Origin: Candidatus Fibrimonadales bacterium
GTDB taxonomy: Bacteria; Fibrobacterota; Fibrobacteria; Fibrobacterales; Fibrobacteraceae
DNA length: 8,683 nt
Assembly (NCBI GenBank): GCA_009777135.1
Contig: WRMM01000066.1
Location: forward strand, 1 to 8,683
Reading direction: 5' to 3'
This document shows positions 1 through 7,699 of the stretch, in pieces. Under the pieces are notes generated by a model that saw only the letters and a list, made by a program, of their open reading frames with translations, did not search any database and was not told where the DNA came from. Within the stretch, counting starts at the first letter, position 1. Every line of letters begins with the position of its first letter. The position numbers and the translations under genes were made by a program.

Positions 1-1474
1 CTCTGCCCTGCCTATGCTTGCGATTGCCGCGCTTTTGCTCGCGCTGTTCCTGTTTTTCCATCAAAGACCAAGCGTCTTGCCTGTCTCTTTGCTCAACTGA
101 AACTTCCAAACGTTCCAGAGCAATGCCCTGTTTTTCCAAACCTTCGCGCAAAAGCCCTATATGGCTTTCCAATGCCTGCTGAGCAACTGCGCTTTCAACT
201 CTGGCGTGAATTTGCATCTCGCCGCGGTTCAAAACTATGCGCAAATCCACTTGCCCCAAATGCTCGGGGCGCAGCTGTATTGTAAGCTTCTGCTCGCCTG
301 TTGGCGTTGTGATAAATTTTGCTTTTGCAACAACTTGGCGAATAACTTCGTACTCATGCATACGTTCCTGCATATTTCCGCTTGTTTGAACGCTTTGCAG
401 TTTTTCGCCTGTTTTTGAATCAACCACTTCTATTTTCAGCGCGCCGCCTTCCCAAACCGCTTTAACTTCTGGCTGCGCTGGCGTTGCTTGCGGCAGCGAT
501 GTTGTTTGCGGCTTTGCCAACTTTGTTTCTAGCTGTGTTTCTTGTTTTACGCTTTGTTTTATGCTTTTGCTATTTTCGCCTTCTAATTTTAGCTCAGAGC
601 TTATTTTTGGCTCAATGCTCAATTTTTCTTCAGCAAGTTTTATTGCAACTTCTCTTTTTACGTCGCCCTCATTTTTAACGCTTTGCCAAATGCTTTCCAA
701 AGCTAATTTAACAGGAGAAGATTCTGCCTTTGGCAGAACTTTTACTGCCTCTTTCAAATCTTGCAGAGTTATCAACTCTTCGTCCATTAAATCAAACATT
801 AATGCATAGAACTTGCTGAACTCTTCCCTATCAACGCCCATTTCTAATGCCAAGCGATTGATATAAGCCATTGCTTCTGGATTATACTCATTCCCCAATT
901 TAGCCAATTCAACTTGCTCAGTTTGCTCAACTTGTTCAACTGGTTCTTGCTTGGCTTTTTCTGGTATTGAAGGCAATTCCGTTTTTTCCCAAAGTTCTTT
1001 CAAAATTTCCTTGGTAAAAGAAGATTCATCCCCAAAGGCAATCAAACCATTTTCCAGCAAATCAGAGACAATTTCTTTGAATTTAGCAAACTCTTCCGGA
1101 TTTTCAATTCCCATCTCTTTTGCCAAGCTTCTAATATACTCCTCCGTGCCGCGCATAACAGTATCTGCAGTGTCTGCTTCGGGTTTCTTTTCCTCCTCTT
1201 TGTGCCTAAGAAGATATCGTTCATCTACTAAGCTAGTCAATTCGGCTTTCTCTTCTTCAGTTAAAACTTCGTTGTTTTTAAATCTTTTCAATAAAAGAAG
1301 AAATTGCTCCGTCAATTCTCCTTCTGCAGAATCGCTTGTATCGTTTATATTTGCGCACGATGCTTGAAGAAAGTCTTCAAAACCGCTCGCCGCTATTTGG
1401 CATGAGCCAAAAAAAGAACCAGCCCCCGAAATTTCGGCGGCTACTGGCGCAGGTATTATTGATATTGGGTTCAT
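1..1474 (-). CDS. fliK: Flagellar hook-length control protein FliK (C-terminus cut by window edge)
   Basis: An open frame of 491 codons runs from the ATG at 1474 off the left edge without a stop, so the C-terminus is missing. FliK is the secreted molecular ruler of the flagellar export apparatus. Its C-terminal domain switches export from hook to filament substrates when the hook is long enough. That domain is visible at about residues 377-462, with the typical core LTIQLRPEHLGQVDLRIVL (397-415) followed by a helix containing LLREGLEKQGIALERLEV. The N-terminal 370 residues are low-complexity, rich in Glu, Lys and Gln, and carry two related segments of about 35 residues (111-145 and 202-235). 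A basic, Gln-rich tail (473-491) follows the domain. At over 491 residues it is longer than enterobacterial FliK (about 375-405). The start overlaps the motE stop as ATGA, which points to translational coupling, and a purine-rich ribosome site precedes it. Identification rests on the C-terminal domain and gene order; I am confident. Confidence 0.9.
   Translation of the reverse strand, partial: MNPISIIPAPVAAEISGAGSFFGSCQIAASGFEDFLQASCANINDTSDSAEGELTEQFLLLLKRFKNNEVLTEEEKAELTSLVDERYLLRHKEEEKKPEADTADTVMRGTEEYIRSLAKEMGIENPEEFAKFKEIVSDLLENGLIAFGDESSFTKEILKELWEKTELPSIPEKAKQEPVEQVEQTEQVELAKLGNEYNPEAMAYINRLALEMGVDREEFSKFYALMFDLMDEELITLQDLKEAVKVLPKAESSPVKLALESIWQSVKNEGDVKREVAIKLAEEKLSIEPKISSELKLEGENSKSIKQSVKQETQLETKLAKPQTTSLPQATPAQPEVKAVWEGGALKIEVVDSKTGEKLQSVQTSGNMQERMHEYEVIRQVVAKAKFITTPTGEQKLTIQLRPEHLGQVDLRIVLNRGEMQIHARVESAVAQQALESHIGLLREGLEKQGIALERLEVSVEQRDRQDAWSLMEKQEQREQKRGNRKHRQGR
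770..1144 (-). repeat. Internal protein-level duplication within FliK
   Basis: Two segments of the FliK-like protein align with each other. Residues 111-145 (bases 1040-1144) contain YIRSLAKEMGI and then EEFAKFKEIVSDLLENGLI. Residues 202-235 (bases 770-871) contain YINRLALEMGV and then EEFSKFYALMFDLMDEELI. About half of the positions are identical, and the spacing is kept apart from one extra residue. The DNA has diverged, so this is an old duplication. A Gln/Glu/Val-rich linker (about residues 177-190) lies between the copies. The predicted structure is helical. No known domain was recognised in the unit. Confidence 0.7.
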
Positions 1475-2070
1475 AATCCTCTTTCCTTCCAACCTAGAAT
1501 TTTTGTGACCGAAGCAGCCCTTTGGGTATTTATTGCGCCTACTGCCGCCAAAAGCCTGCCTTGCGTACGGGCATCTGGAACCCTCTTTATTATGCGCGCA
1601 ATGGAATCATCATCCAAATTCATTAAAATGGGAGCTGCCTCAACGGGCTTCATAGAGCCATAAACCTGTGCCAATTCCTCAATTTTTTGGTCTGAGAGAA
1701 CTTGCGACTCCCCCACTCTTTTATCTATTGCTTCTCTATTTTGGCTGATTTGCGCCAAATTTTGGCTTGTTTCCAATTTTAATAGCTCCAAACGAGCTGT
1801 TTCCTCTTGAAGCAGCCTTCGTTTTTCATCCAATTCTACCGCAGCTTGCCGATTTGCCTCGTAAAGCTTGCTTTGTTCCAAGTCTTGAGCTTGCTGTTCT
1901 GGCGAGTTCCTTTCCAAATAACCGGCGATTCTTCTTTTGGTTTCATTGTCCAAACCGCCAACTTCCAGCCTTGCCGTGCCTGTTGCAAGCAAAACAGCAA
2001 AGAAAATCACGGGAAAAAGCAGCAGCGATGCCACACCCACGCCTATCAAATCTTTGAGCCGTATATCCAT
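1471..2070 (-). CDS. motE: MotE/YlxF-like flagellar protein (membrane anchor, coiled coil, MgtE-N-like domain)
   Basis: This 199-residue protein has a short cytoplasmic N-terminus and one hydrophobic segment at about residues 9-30. A charged, Gln/Glu-rich region at about 55-130 looks like a long coiled coil. The C-terminal domain (about 131-192) has the MgtE-N-type helical repeat, seen in VYGSMKPVEAAPILMNLDDD followed by a second IARIIKRV unit. This layout is that of the MotE/YlxF/FlbB group. Members sit next to fliK in flagellar operons and act at the base of the motor, as a motility chaperone or stator-associated component. It is the first gene of the operon here. There is no in-frame start upstream, because a stop codon lies at 2107-2109 on the minus strand. 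No Shine-Dalgarno sequence precedes the ATG. The family call is strong from architecture and synteny; the exact role in this organism is inferred. Confidence 0.85.
   Translation of the reverse strand: MDIRLKDLIGVGVASLLLFPVIFFAVLLATGTARLEVGGLDNETKRRIAGYLERNSPEQQAQDLEQSKLYEANRQAAVELDEKRRLLQEETARLELLKLETSQNLAQISQNREAIDKRVGESQVLSDQKIEELAQVYGSMKPVEAAPILMNLDDDSIARIIKRVPDARTQGRLLAAVGAINTQRAASVTKILGWKERGL
1477..1490 (-). promoter_or_regulatory. Ribosome binding site of fliK inside motE
   Basis: Read on the minus strand, the 14 bases GGAAGGAAAGAGGA lie in the last codons of motE, ending two bases before the fliK ATG at 1474. They offer several overlapping Shine-Dalgarno matches, the GGAAGG copy being about ten bases from the start. 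Together with the ATGA stop/start overlap this supports the chosen fliK start and reinitiation by ribosomes finishing motE. Confidence 0.6.
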
Positions 2071-2073
2071 ATT

Positions 2074-2078
2074 AGGAG
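2074..2078 (+). promoter_or_regulatory. Ribosome binding site of cfa
   Basis: AGGAG lies three bases before the ATG at 2082. The spacing is short but usable. The alternative in-frame ATG at 2124 has no such site, so 2082 is preferred as the cfa start. Confidence 0.6.
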
Positions 2079-2081
2079 TAA

Positions 2082-3242
2082 ATGCAAAAATTGTGCCAAA
2101 AAATTTCTATCTTACACCTTGCTATGGCTAATTTAAGAAATTGGGCAGCGTCTTTGCTGGCAAAGGCTGGCGTTATTATTGACGGAAAAAATTCTTGGGA
2201 CATTAAAGTCCATAACAAAAAGCTTTGGGAAAGAGTGGCAACCGAAGGCACTCTTGGCTTTGGCGAAGCGTATATGGATGGCTGGTGGGACTGCGACTCC
2301 CTTGACCAATTTTTTGACCGAGTTTTAAGGGCAGACTTGGCTAAAGAGATCCGCCTGCGAGATTTGCCGCTTTTCGATTTGGTGAAAGCGAAGATTCTTA
2401 ACCCGCAAACCAAAACCAAATCCATTGACGTGGCAGAAATTCATTATAATTTAGGCAATGATTTTTATGAGGCCATGCTTGATAAAAATATGCAATATAC
2501 CTGTGCTTATTACGGCAATGGCGCAAAAAATTTGACAGAAGCGCAAGAAGCCAAACTCCATCTTGTGTGCAAAAAACTGCAGCTGAAGCCTGGAGAAAAG
2601 GTTTTGGAGCTTGGGTGCGGATGGGGCGGTTTTGCAAGATTTGCCGCAAAAAATTACGGCGTGAGCATTGAAGCTTACAATATTTCCACAGAGCAAATAG
2701 CCTACTGCAAAGAAAAAAGCAAAGGTTTGCCCATAATTTTCCACTTAAAGGATTATAGAGAAGCTGCGGGCGAGTTTGATAAAGTTGTAAGCATTGGCAT
2801 GTGCGAGCACGTTGGCCCAAAAAATTACCGCACATTGTTTGAGCTTGCGCACAAATGCTTAAAAAGGCATGGAATATTTTTATTGCATTCAATAGGCAAT
2901 TCAAAGTCTGCTCACAGCAACGACCGCTGGCTTGCCAAATATATTTTCCCCGGTTCCGTTCTGCCATCTCCAGAACAGCTGGGTTCTGCCATGAACGGGC
3001 TTTTTGTGCTTGAAGACTGGCACAATTTTGGCGCTGATTACGATAAAACCCTTATGGCCTGGCAAGAAAATTTCCGCGCATCCTGGCCAAATTTCAAAGA
3101 AAAATACGGCGAGCGTTTTTACAGAATGTGGGAATATTACCTAATGTGCTGCGCAGGAATTTTCCGCAGCCGCTACTGCCAGCTATACCAAGTTGTTATG
3201 TCTAAAAACGGGGTTCTTAGCGGGTGGGAAAGCGTGAGGTGA
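2082..3242 (+). CDS. cfa: Cyclopropane-fatty-acyl-phospholipid synthase
   Basis: The 386-residue product matches E. coli Cfa (382 residues) along its whole length. The enzyme transfers a methylene group from S-adenosylmethionine to the cis double bond of unsaturated acyl chains in membrane phospholipids, usually in stationary phase or under acid and solvent stress. The N-terminal lipid-binding region includes GFGEAYMDGWWDCDSLDQFF. The methyltransferase part starts at HYNLGNDFYEAML (121-133), and the SAM-binding loop is VLELGCGWGG (174-183). The bicarbonate and active-site residues of the E. coli enzyme (C139, E239, H266, I268, Y317) correspond to C141, E242, H269, I271 and Y320, all present. 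GMCEHVGP has Cys where E. coli has Phe. The gene is divergent from motE with 11 bases between the start codons, so its own promoter should lie inside motE. Its 3' end overlaps the convergent kinase gene. It is a complete and probably active enzyme. Confidence 0.95.
   Translation: MQKLCQKISILHLAMANLRNWAASLLAKAGVIIDGKNSWDIKVHNKKLWERVATEGTLGFGEAYMDGWWDCDSLDQFFDRVLRADLAKEIRLRDLPLFDLVKAKILNPQTKTKSIDVAEIHYNLGNDFYEAMLDKNMQYTCAYYGNGAKNLTEAQEAKLHLVCKKLQLKPGEKVLELGCGWGGFARFAAKNYGVSIEAYNISTEQIAYCKEKSKGLPIIFHLKDYREAAGEFDKVVSIGMCEHVGPKNYRTLFELAHKCLKRHGIFLLHSIGNSKSAHSNDRWLAKYIFPGSVLPSPEQLGSAMNGLFVLEDWHNFGADYDKTLMAWQENFRASWPNFKEKYGERFYRMWEYYLMCCAGIFRSRYCQLYQVVMSKNGVLSGWESVR
2083..2099 (-). promoter_or_regulatory. 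Putative sigma-54 (-24/-12) promoter of the motE-fliK operon
   Basis: On the minus strand the sequence TTGGCACAATTTTTGCA matches the sigma-54 consensus (YTGGCACG-N4-TTGCW) at every conserved position except the G after GGCAC. The GG and GC doublets are exactly ten bases apart, as required. The -12 C falls at 2084, so transcription is predicted to start near 2072, about two bases before the motE ATG at 2070. The element covers the cfa start codon (2082-2084) and its first codons. Flagellar operons are commonly driven by sigma-54 in many phyla, which fits the gene order. No activator sites were sought beyond this element. The match is seen in the sequence; its use is inferred. Confidence 0.65.
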
Positions 3243-6200
3243 ACAAGGATATCTCCGCATTTGCCTCATCAAAATCGCTTAGCAAAAGGTTTTCGCCTAT
3301 TTTGTCTAGCAATGTTTTGGTTTCGCGAGTCCATAGCATTTCCTTTAAGTTTGCAAATGCGGCATTGGCGGTTCGCGCATCGTAATTTTCGCAGGCTTTG
3401 CTAATGGCTTTCAATTGCTCATGCAGGTAGTCCGTATTTTCGTCGTAAGTAGCTGCAGTTTCCGTTTTTGCTTCAATTTCGCTGATTATTCTCTGCAATG
3501 CATCAATCAATTTTTGCGTTTGCTTTTTAATTAAGCTTTTATCCCCTTCCCTTCCGGCGTTTTCCAAAGCAAAGGCAAATTGCGAAAGAGCTGTCTCTCC
3601 AATATTGGCAAAAGCGCTTTTCATAGCGTGGGCTTTGATAACAAACAAATGCAAATCACTGCTTGAAATGTCTTCTATATTTTTAAGCGTAGATTCAAAA
3701 ATTGGCAGTGTTTTTTTTGCATCTTGCACAAATATTGAGTGCAGCATGGTATTTTTGTGTATGTCTGATTTTACTTTTTTGCTTTTTAGTTTGCGTGCCT
3801 CTGCAAGAATTTCGGGTGGCTGCTTATCGCGGATTAACTTGTTAAGCTTGAGATTTAATCTATAAGTATCTACAGGTTTGGAAATAAAACCATCAAAGCC
3901 ATTTTCCAAGAATATATCTGATTGCCCGGCAACAGCATTTGCGGTTAACGCAATAATGGGGCTTGCGTAGCCTAGCTCGCGTATTTTTTTCACCGTCTCA
4001 ATGCCATCCATTTTTGGCATCATGTGGTCCATAAATATAATATCATAAACTTTGCCGCTTTTTATTTTATCAATAGCCTCAAAACCGCTTGAAACCATTT
4101 CAAGAGACAAATCATAAGGGTCTAAAAGATGTTTGGCAACATATAAATTAGACTCTACATCGTCAACAACCAAAACTTTGCCATAAGGCATTGGTTCGTG
4201 AATAATTTTGATTTTTTTAATTTGCGAAGAACTGCTTACACGGAATTTTTGCAAATTTTCCGCCAATTCCTTGCCCAAAACTTTGGTTCCAACTTTTTTT
4301 TGCGGCAAGCGAACTGTAAATACGGAGCCTTTGCCTGGTTCGCTTTCTGCAGAAATGCTGCCGCTCATAAGGTTTACCAAGCTTTGCGTAATGGTCATGC
4401 CCAGCCCCGTGCCTTCAATAGTATTGTTGCTGGCCAAGTTGAAACGTGAATATTCATCAAATAATTTGCGCAGCTGTTCCTCTGTCATGCCATGGCCTGT
4501 ATCGCTTATGCTAAAAACCAGCATTACATTGAAATTTTCATCTTCATTTTTTTCTGCGGCAACAGACATAAAAACTTCTCCGCTGTCTGTATATTTGAAT
4601 GCGTTTGAGAGTATGTTGTTCAATACCTGCTTTATTCTAAGCTCATCGCCTAAAAGTTCAGTTGGAATGTTTTCGTTTACTTCCAGTTTGAACTCAATAG
4701 GCTTGCTTTCAATTCGCATAATATTCAACTGCGTTGTATCGTTAATCAAACTGGCAATTTCATATTTGGCGGGGATTATTTCCAGCTTTTTTGCCTCTAT
4801 CTTGGATAGGTCAAGCAAATCGTTGATAATGCGAAGCAACGAATCGCCCGAATTGTAAATTATGCTCAAACCTTCTCTTGTTCCCTGCGGGAGCGTTTCG
4901 TTCAGCAGCTGAATTTCGGTGATGCCCAAAATAGCATTCATGGGCGTTCTGATTTCATGGCTTATTTTAGACAAAAATTCATCTTTTGCCTTGCTTAGAT
5001 TTGTTACCTTGATAATTGTTTCTTTTAGTTTTGTTTCGTAGATATTGCGCATAATCGCACCCGATATTATGCTGGAAGTCATTGAAAAAAATGATATTTC
5101 ATCTTCTGTCCATTTGCGTGGCGCAAAGCAATTCTCTGCTATAATAAATCCCCATAAATTGCTTTCAACATAAAGCGGCGTGCAGATAAATGAAATTGAG
5201 TTAATTATTTTCAGCGCATGGAATATTTTATCATCGGCAGTATTTTCGCATGAAATGGTAGGCGCCATAGTGCCTTCAGATAAATTTTTTGGGAATATGT
5301 CTGTAACAATGCCAAAAATGTCAAAATTATGCTTGCTCTGAAACTTGGGCACGCTGCTGTCTGCCCGCCATTGATATTCTATATTGACATCGGCAAGGTT
5401 ATAATCCACGCTCAAAATAAGCATTCTGGATACATTGAAGTTTTTTCCCAGTTGGCTTATTGCTTTGTTTATGAGCGCATGGGTATCGCCAAATGAAATG
5501 AAGTTTTTTGAAATTTCAGACACAAGTTTTTGCTGTTCTAACTGGAAGGCGAGTATTTTGCTTTGCTCCTGTATGCTGTTCATCATTTTTTTAATGTTGC
5601 GCATATCATATTTGAATGAGATTGCAAATTTCTTGTTCTTGAATGTAAACGGGGTAATTGTATTTTCCATAGGGAGCAGTTCGCCGTCAAGCGTTTGATG
5701 ATGCCACTCAAAAAAACCTCTCTCTTTGTTAGATGTTTTGTCCAAAACGGTATTTATTTTTTCATGTGATTTTTGCCCATCTGGCTGCAGCTCAGGCGAA
5801 AATTTTTCCCAATAGTTATCTAGAAGATATTGCTTGCTTGGGCTGCCGAAAATTTGCGTAGCTACATTGTTGCAGTCAATTGCCTGCCAGTTTTCATCAA
5901 ATAATATATACGAAATTGGGCTGGCTTCTGCTATGGTGCGGTTAAATTCATTTGCCTCTGTTATTTCGCGTTCCATCTCGGTGCGTATAATGGCATTTGC
6001 GCACAAGTGCGCTGCCGAACGCATCATTTCGGTGCTTTCCAAATCAAAATAACGTGCATTATGGCGGTCTTCAAAAAGCGCAAAGCCCCAAAATTCGTTG
6101 TTGATAAACAGCGGTGTTACATACGCAGACACAACGCCAAAGGATTTTAGCATGGCGGCTTCGGGCAAGAGGCTTGCAGGGCTGTTAATTGTTTCATCGG

Positions 6201-7629
6201 ATTTGAAAAGCCCTTCCCAACGTGGCGCAAGCTTGGCATAAGTAACATCTTCCAAACCTGCAGTTGGAGTTGTGGTTCCGCCTGCCTCCTTGTCCCAGCG
6301 GTAAATTTGGGAAGTGTGCAAGCCATCTGGCATTGCAGTGTTTCGCCACAGAGAAAATCTGTCCACATCCACCATGCCAACAATCAGCTTTACGCCTGAG
6401 GTCATTGTGTTTTCAGTTGCATCATCTGTTTGCGAAAGAAATTTAACTGCAGCGTTATTCAGCGTGCTTGTCATTCTTTCGCGGTGTTTAAGCGCTTCCA
6501 TGGCTTTTTCTGTGCTTTGAGTTTTTTCGTGCCTAATTATGGCATTGGCGCACAAGCGCGCGGCAGAGCTTAGAAAGTTGATGGTATCGCTGTCAAAATT
6601 CCGTTCGTTGATATGGTCTTGAAAAGCAATAGCTCCCCAAAGCTTGTTGTTTACAAAAACAGGCGTAAGCAACATGGATTTTACGCCGTATGCGCTCAAA
6701 AAAGCAATTTCGTCCTTAGACATAATGCTGGTATGTATGTTTACGGAGCTGTTCTTTGACAAAATCACTATCCATTTTTCAATTGCAGGGATATATGGCA
6801 AAATTTTCAGTTTCTCATCCAGAGAAATCATTCCTCCTTCTGCTTTATCCCAGCTATATATTTGTCCAAAGCGTTTTTCTGCTTCAATGTTTACAATATT
6901 GTAAATTACAATTCTGCTTAAATCTGCGGTATCAACAATAGGTTTTAAGCTATCGCTCATAACATTGTTAAACGTTTTGCTTTTATGCGAAAGGAGCATG
7001 ATATCCATTTCATCCAGTGCGTCCAGCAGTTTTTTGCGGTATGTGAGCGTCTCGGCTATTCGTTTTTTTTCGGTTATGTCTTCCAATGCGCCAGCCACCC
7101 TGAACGGAATGCCCTCAGCATCTCTCTGCGAGGTTCCAAATGCGCGAAAGTTTCTGTAATGCCCGTTTTTCAGCATTAGTCGGTATTCAAGGTCGTAAGG
7201 CGTTTTCCCTGTGTGGTCGTTCAAGTGGGCAGCAAAGGCGCTAAGCGTTCTCTCTTTGTCTTCTGGGTGCAGCCGATCGCTCCAGCTGTGCAATACATTT
7301 GGAAAATCGCTCTCATCATCAAACCCCAGCATATTGCGAAATTCCTGCGACCAAGTAAACTTGTTATTTAGGTTAATTGGGTCTTCGCTTACAACATTCA
7401 TATCCCAAAGCGCAATGCCCAGCGTATCGCTTGTGAGCTTGTATTTCATCAAGTCGTATTCTATGGCTGCTCGGTAATTATTGATAACCTTGTTTAACAG
7501 GCTTGCGATTTCCGCTTCTTCGCCAGAAGATCCGCCATCATTGAGAGCAAAGTTTAAGTCGCCTTTTTCACTTGCCTTGACAAGTTTTTTCAATTCATTC
7601 AAAAGATTTGTATTACTGCACGAAATCAT
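3217..7629 (-). CDS. Soluble multi-sensor hybrid histidine kinase (PAS-GAF-GAF-PAS-GAF-HisKA-HATPase-REC-HPt)
   Basis: This 1470-residue protein has no signal peptide or membrane segment, so it should sense inside the cell. The order is: a short N-terminal helical linker (1-60); a PAS/PAC domain (about 66-190, ending DITEKK); two similar GAF domains (about 205-368 and 388-551); a second PAS (about 560-680); and a third GAF (about 700-862). The kinase core follows, with H-box phospho-His H891 in SHEIRTPMNAILG, N-box N1009, G1 box DTGHGMT (1043-1049) and G2 box GTGLGM (1073-1078). The receiver has D1156/D1157, phospho-acceptor D1201, T1229 and K1251. The HPt domain carries H1334 in AHAMKSAFANIG. 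All phosphorelay residues are present, so a His-Asp-His relay within one chain is expected, with a separate final regulator that is not in this window. A charged helical tail (1391-1470) follows the HPt. The GAF ligands are unknown. The only in-frame start is ATG 7629, and no Shine-Dalgarno site precedes it. Confidence 0.93.
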   Translation of the reverse strand: MISCSNTNLLNELKKLVKASEKGDLNFALNDGGSSGEEAEIASLLNKVINNYRAAIEYDLMKYKLTSDTLGIALWDMNVVSEDPINLNNKFTWSQEFRNMLGFDDESDFPNVLHSWSDRLHPEDKERTLSAFAAHLNDHTGKTPYDLEYRLMLKNGHYRNFRAFGTSQRDAEGIPFRVAGALEDITEKKRIAETLTYRKKLLDALDEMDIMLLSHKSKTFNNVMSDSLKPIVDTADLSRIVIYNIVNIEAEKRFGQIYSWDKAEGGMISLDEKLKILPYIPAIEKWIVILSKNSSVNIHTSIMSKDEIAFLSAYGVKSMLLTPVFVNNKLWGAIAFQDHINERNFDSDTINFLSSAARLCANAIIRHEKTQSTEKAMEALKHRERMTSTLNNAAVKFLSQTDDATENTMTSGVKLIVGMVDVDRFSLWRNTAMPDGLHTSQIYRWDKEAGGTTTPTAGLEDVTYAKLAPRWEGLFKSDETINSPASLLPEAAMLKSFGVVSAYVTPLFINNEFWGFALFEDRHNARYFDLESTEMMRSAAHLCANAIIRTEMEREITEANEFNRTIAEASPISYILFDENWQAIDCNNVATQIFGSPSKQYLLDNYWEKFSPELQPDGQKSHEKINTVLDKTSNKERGFFEWHHQTLDGELLPMENTITPFTFKNKKFAISFKYDMRNIKKMMNSIQEQSKILAFQLEQQKLVSEISKNFISFGDTHALINKAISQLGKNFNVSRMLILSVDYNLADVNIEYQWRADSSVPKFQSKHNFDIFGIVTDIFPKNLSEGTMAPTISCENTADDKIFHALKIINSISFICTPLYVESNLWGFIIAENCFAPRKWTEDEISFFSMTSSIISGAIMRNIYETKLKETIIKVTNLSKAKDEFLSKISHEIRTPMNAILGITEIQLLNETLPQGTREGLSIIYNSGDSLLRIINDLLDLSKIEAKKLEIIPAKYEIASLINDTTQLNIMRIESKPIEFKLEVNENIPTELLGDELRIKQVLNNILSNAFKYTDSGEVFMSVAAEKNEDENFNVMLVFSISDTGHGMTEEQLRKLFDEYSRFNLASNNTIEGTGLGMTITQSLVNLMSGSISAESEPGKGSVFTVRLPQKKVGTKVLGKELAENLQKFRVSSSSQIKKIKIIHEPMPYGKVLVVDDVESNLYVAKHLLDPYDLSLEMVSSGFEAIDKIKSGKVYDIIFMDHMMPKMDGIETVKKIRELGYASPIIALTANAVAGQSDIFLENGFDGFISKPVDTYRLNLKLNKLIRDKQPPEILAEARKLKSKKVKSDIHKNTMLHSIFVQDAKKTLPIFESTLKNIEDISSSDLHLFVIKAHAMKSAFANIGETALSQFAFALENAGREGDKSLIKKQTQKLIDALQRIISEIEAKTETAATYDENTDYLHEQLKAISKACENYDARTANAAFANLKEMLWTRETKTLLDKIGENLLLSDFDEANAEISLFTSRFPTR

Positions 7630-7671
7630 TGGTATAAAATAGTAAAGTAAAAGTGCTGATTAACTTCGCTG

Positions 7672-7699
7672 GGGGCATGGGACATGGGACAAGCGACAT
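7672..7699 (+). repeat. Degenerate heptamer tandem repeat, consensus GGGACAT
   Basis: Four consecutive 7-base units can be read: GGGGCAT, GGGACAT, GGGACAA and GCGACAT. A further perfect GGGACATG stands alone at 7717-7724. The array lies in the gap between the divergent kinase and antitoxin genes, 43 bases upstream of the kinase ATG. It could be a slipped-strand minisatellite or a set of binding sites. The periodicity is seen directly; no function can be assigned. Confidence 0.55.

Noticed and set aside
951..1367. 138-codon plus-strand open frame opposite fliK
   Set aside because: The Ser/Phe/Leu-rich translation is the usual mirror of a Glu/Lys-rich gene. It has no recognisable domain, and the opposite strand carries a well-supported fliK frame.
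2398..2967. 189-codon minus-strand open frame opposite cfa
   Set aside because: The Cys/Gln/Leu-rich sequence has no domain and lies wholly antisense to the conserved cfa gene.
3018..3032. Second sigma-54-like GG-N10-GC element (TGGCACAATTTTGGC) on the plus strand inside cfa
   Set aside because: It is dictated by codons of the conserved Cfa motif DWHNFGADY, its -12 part is TGGC instead of TTGC, and no plus-strand gene follows it.
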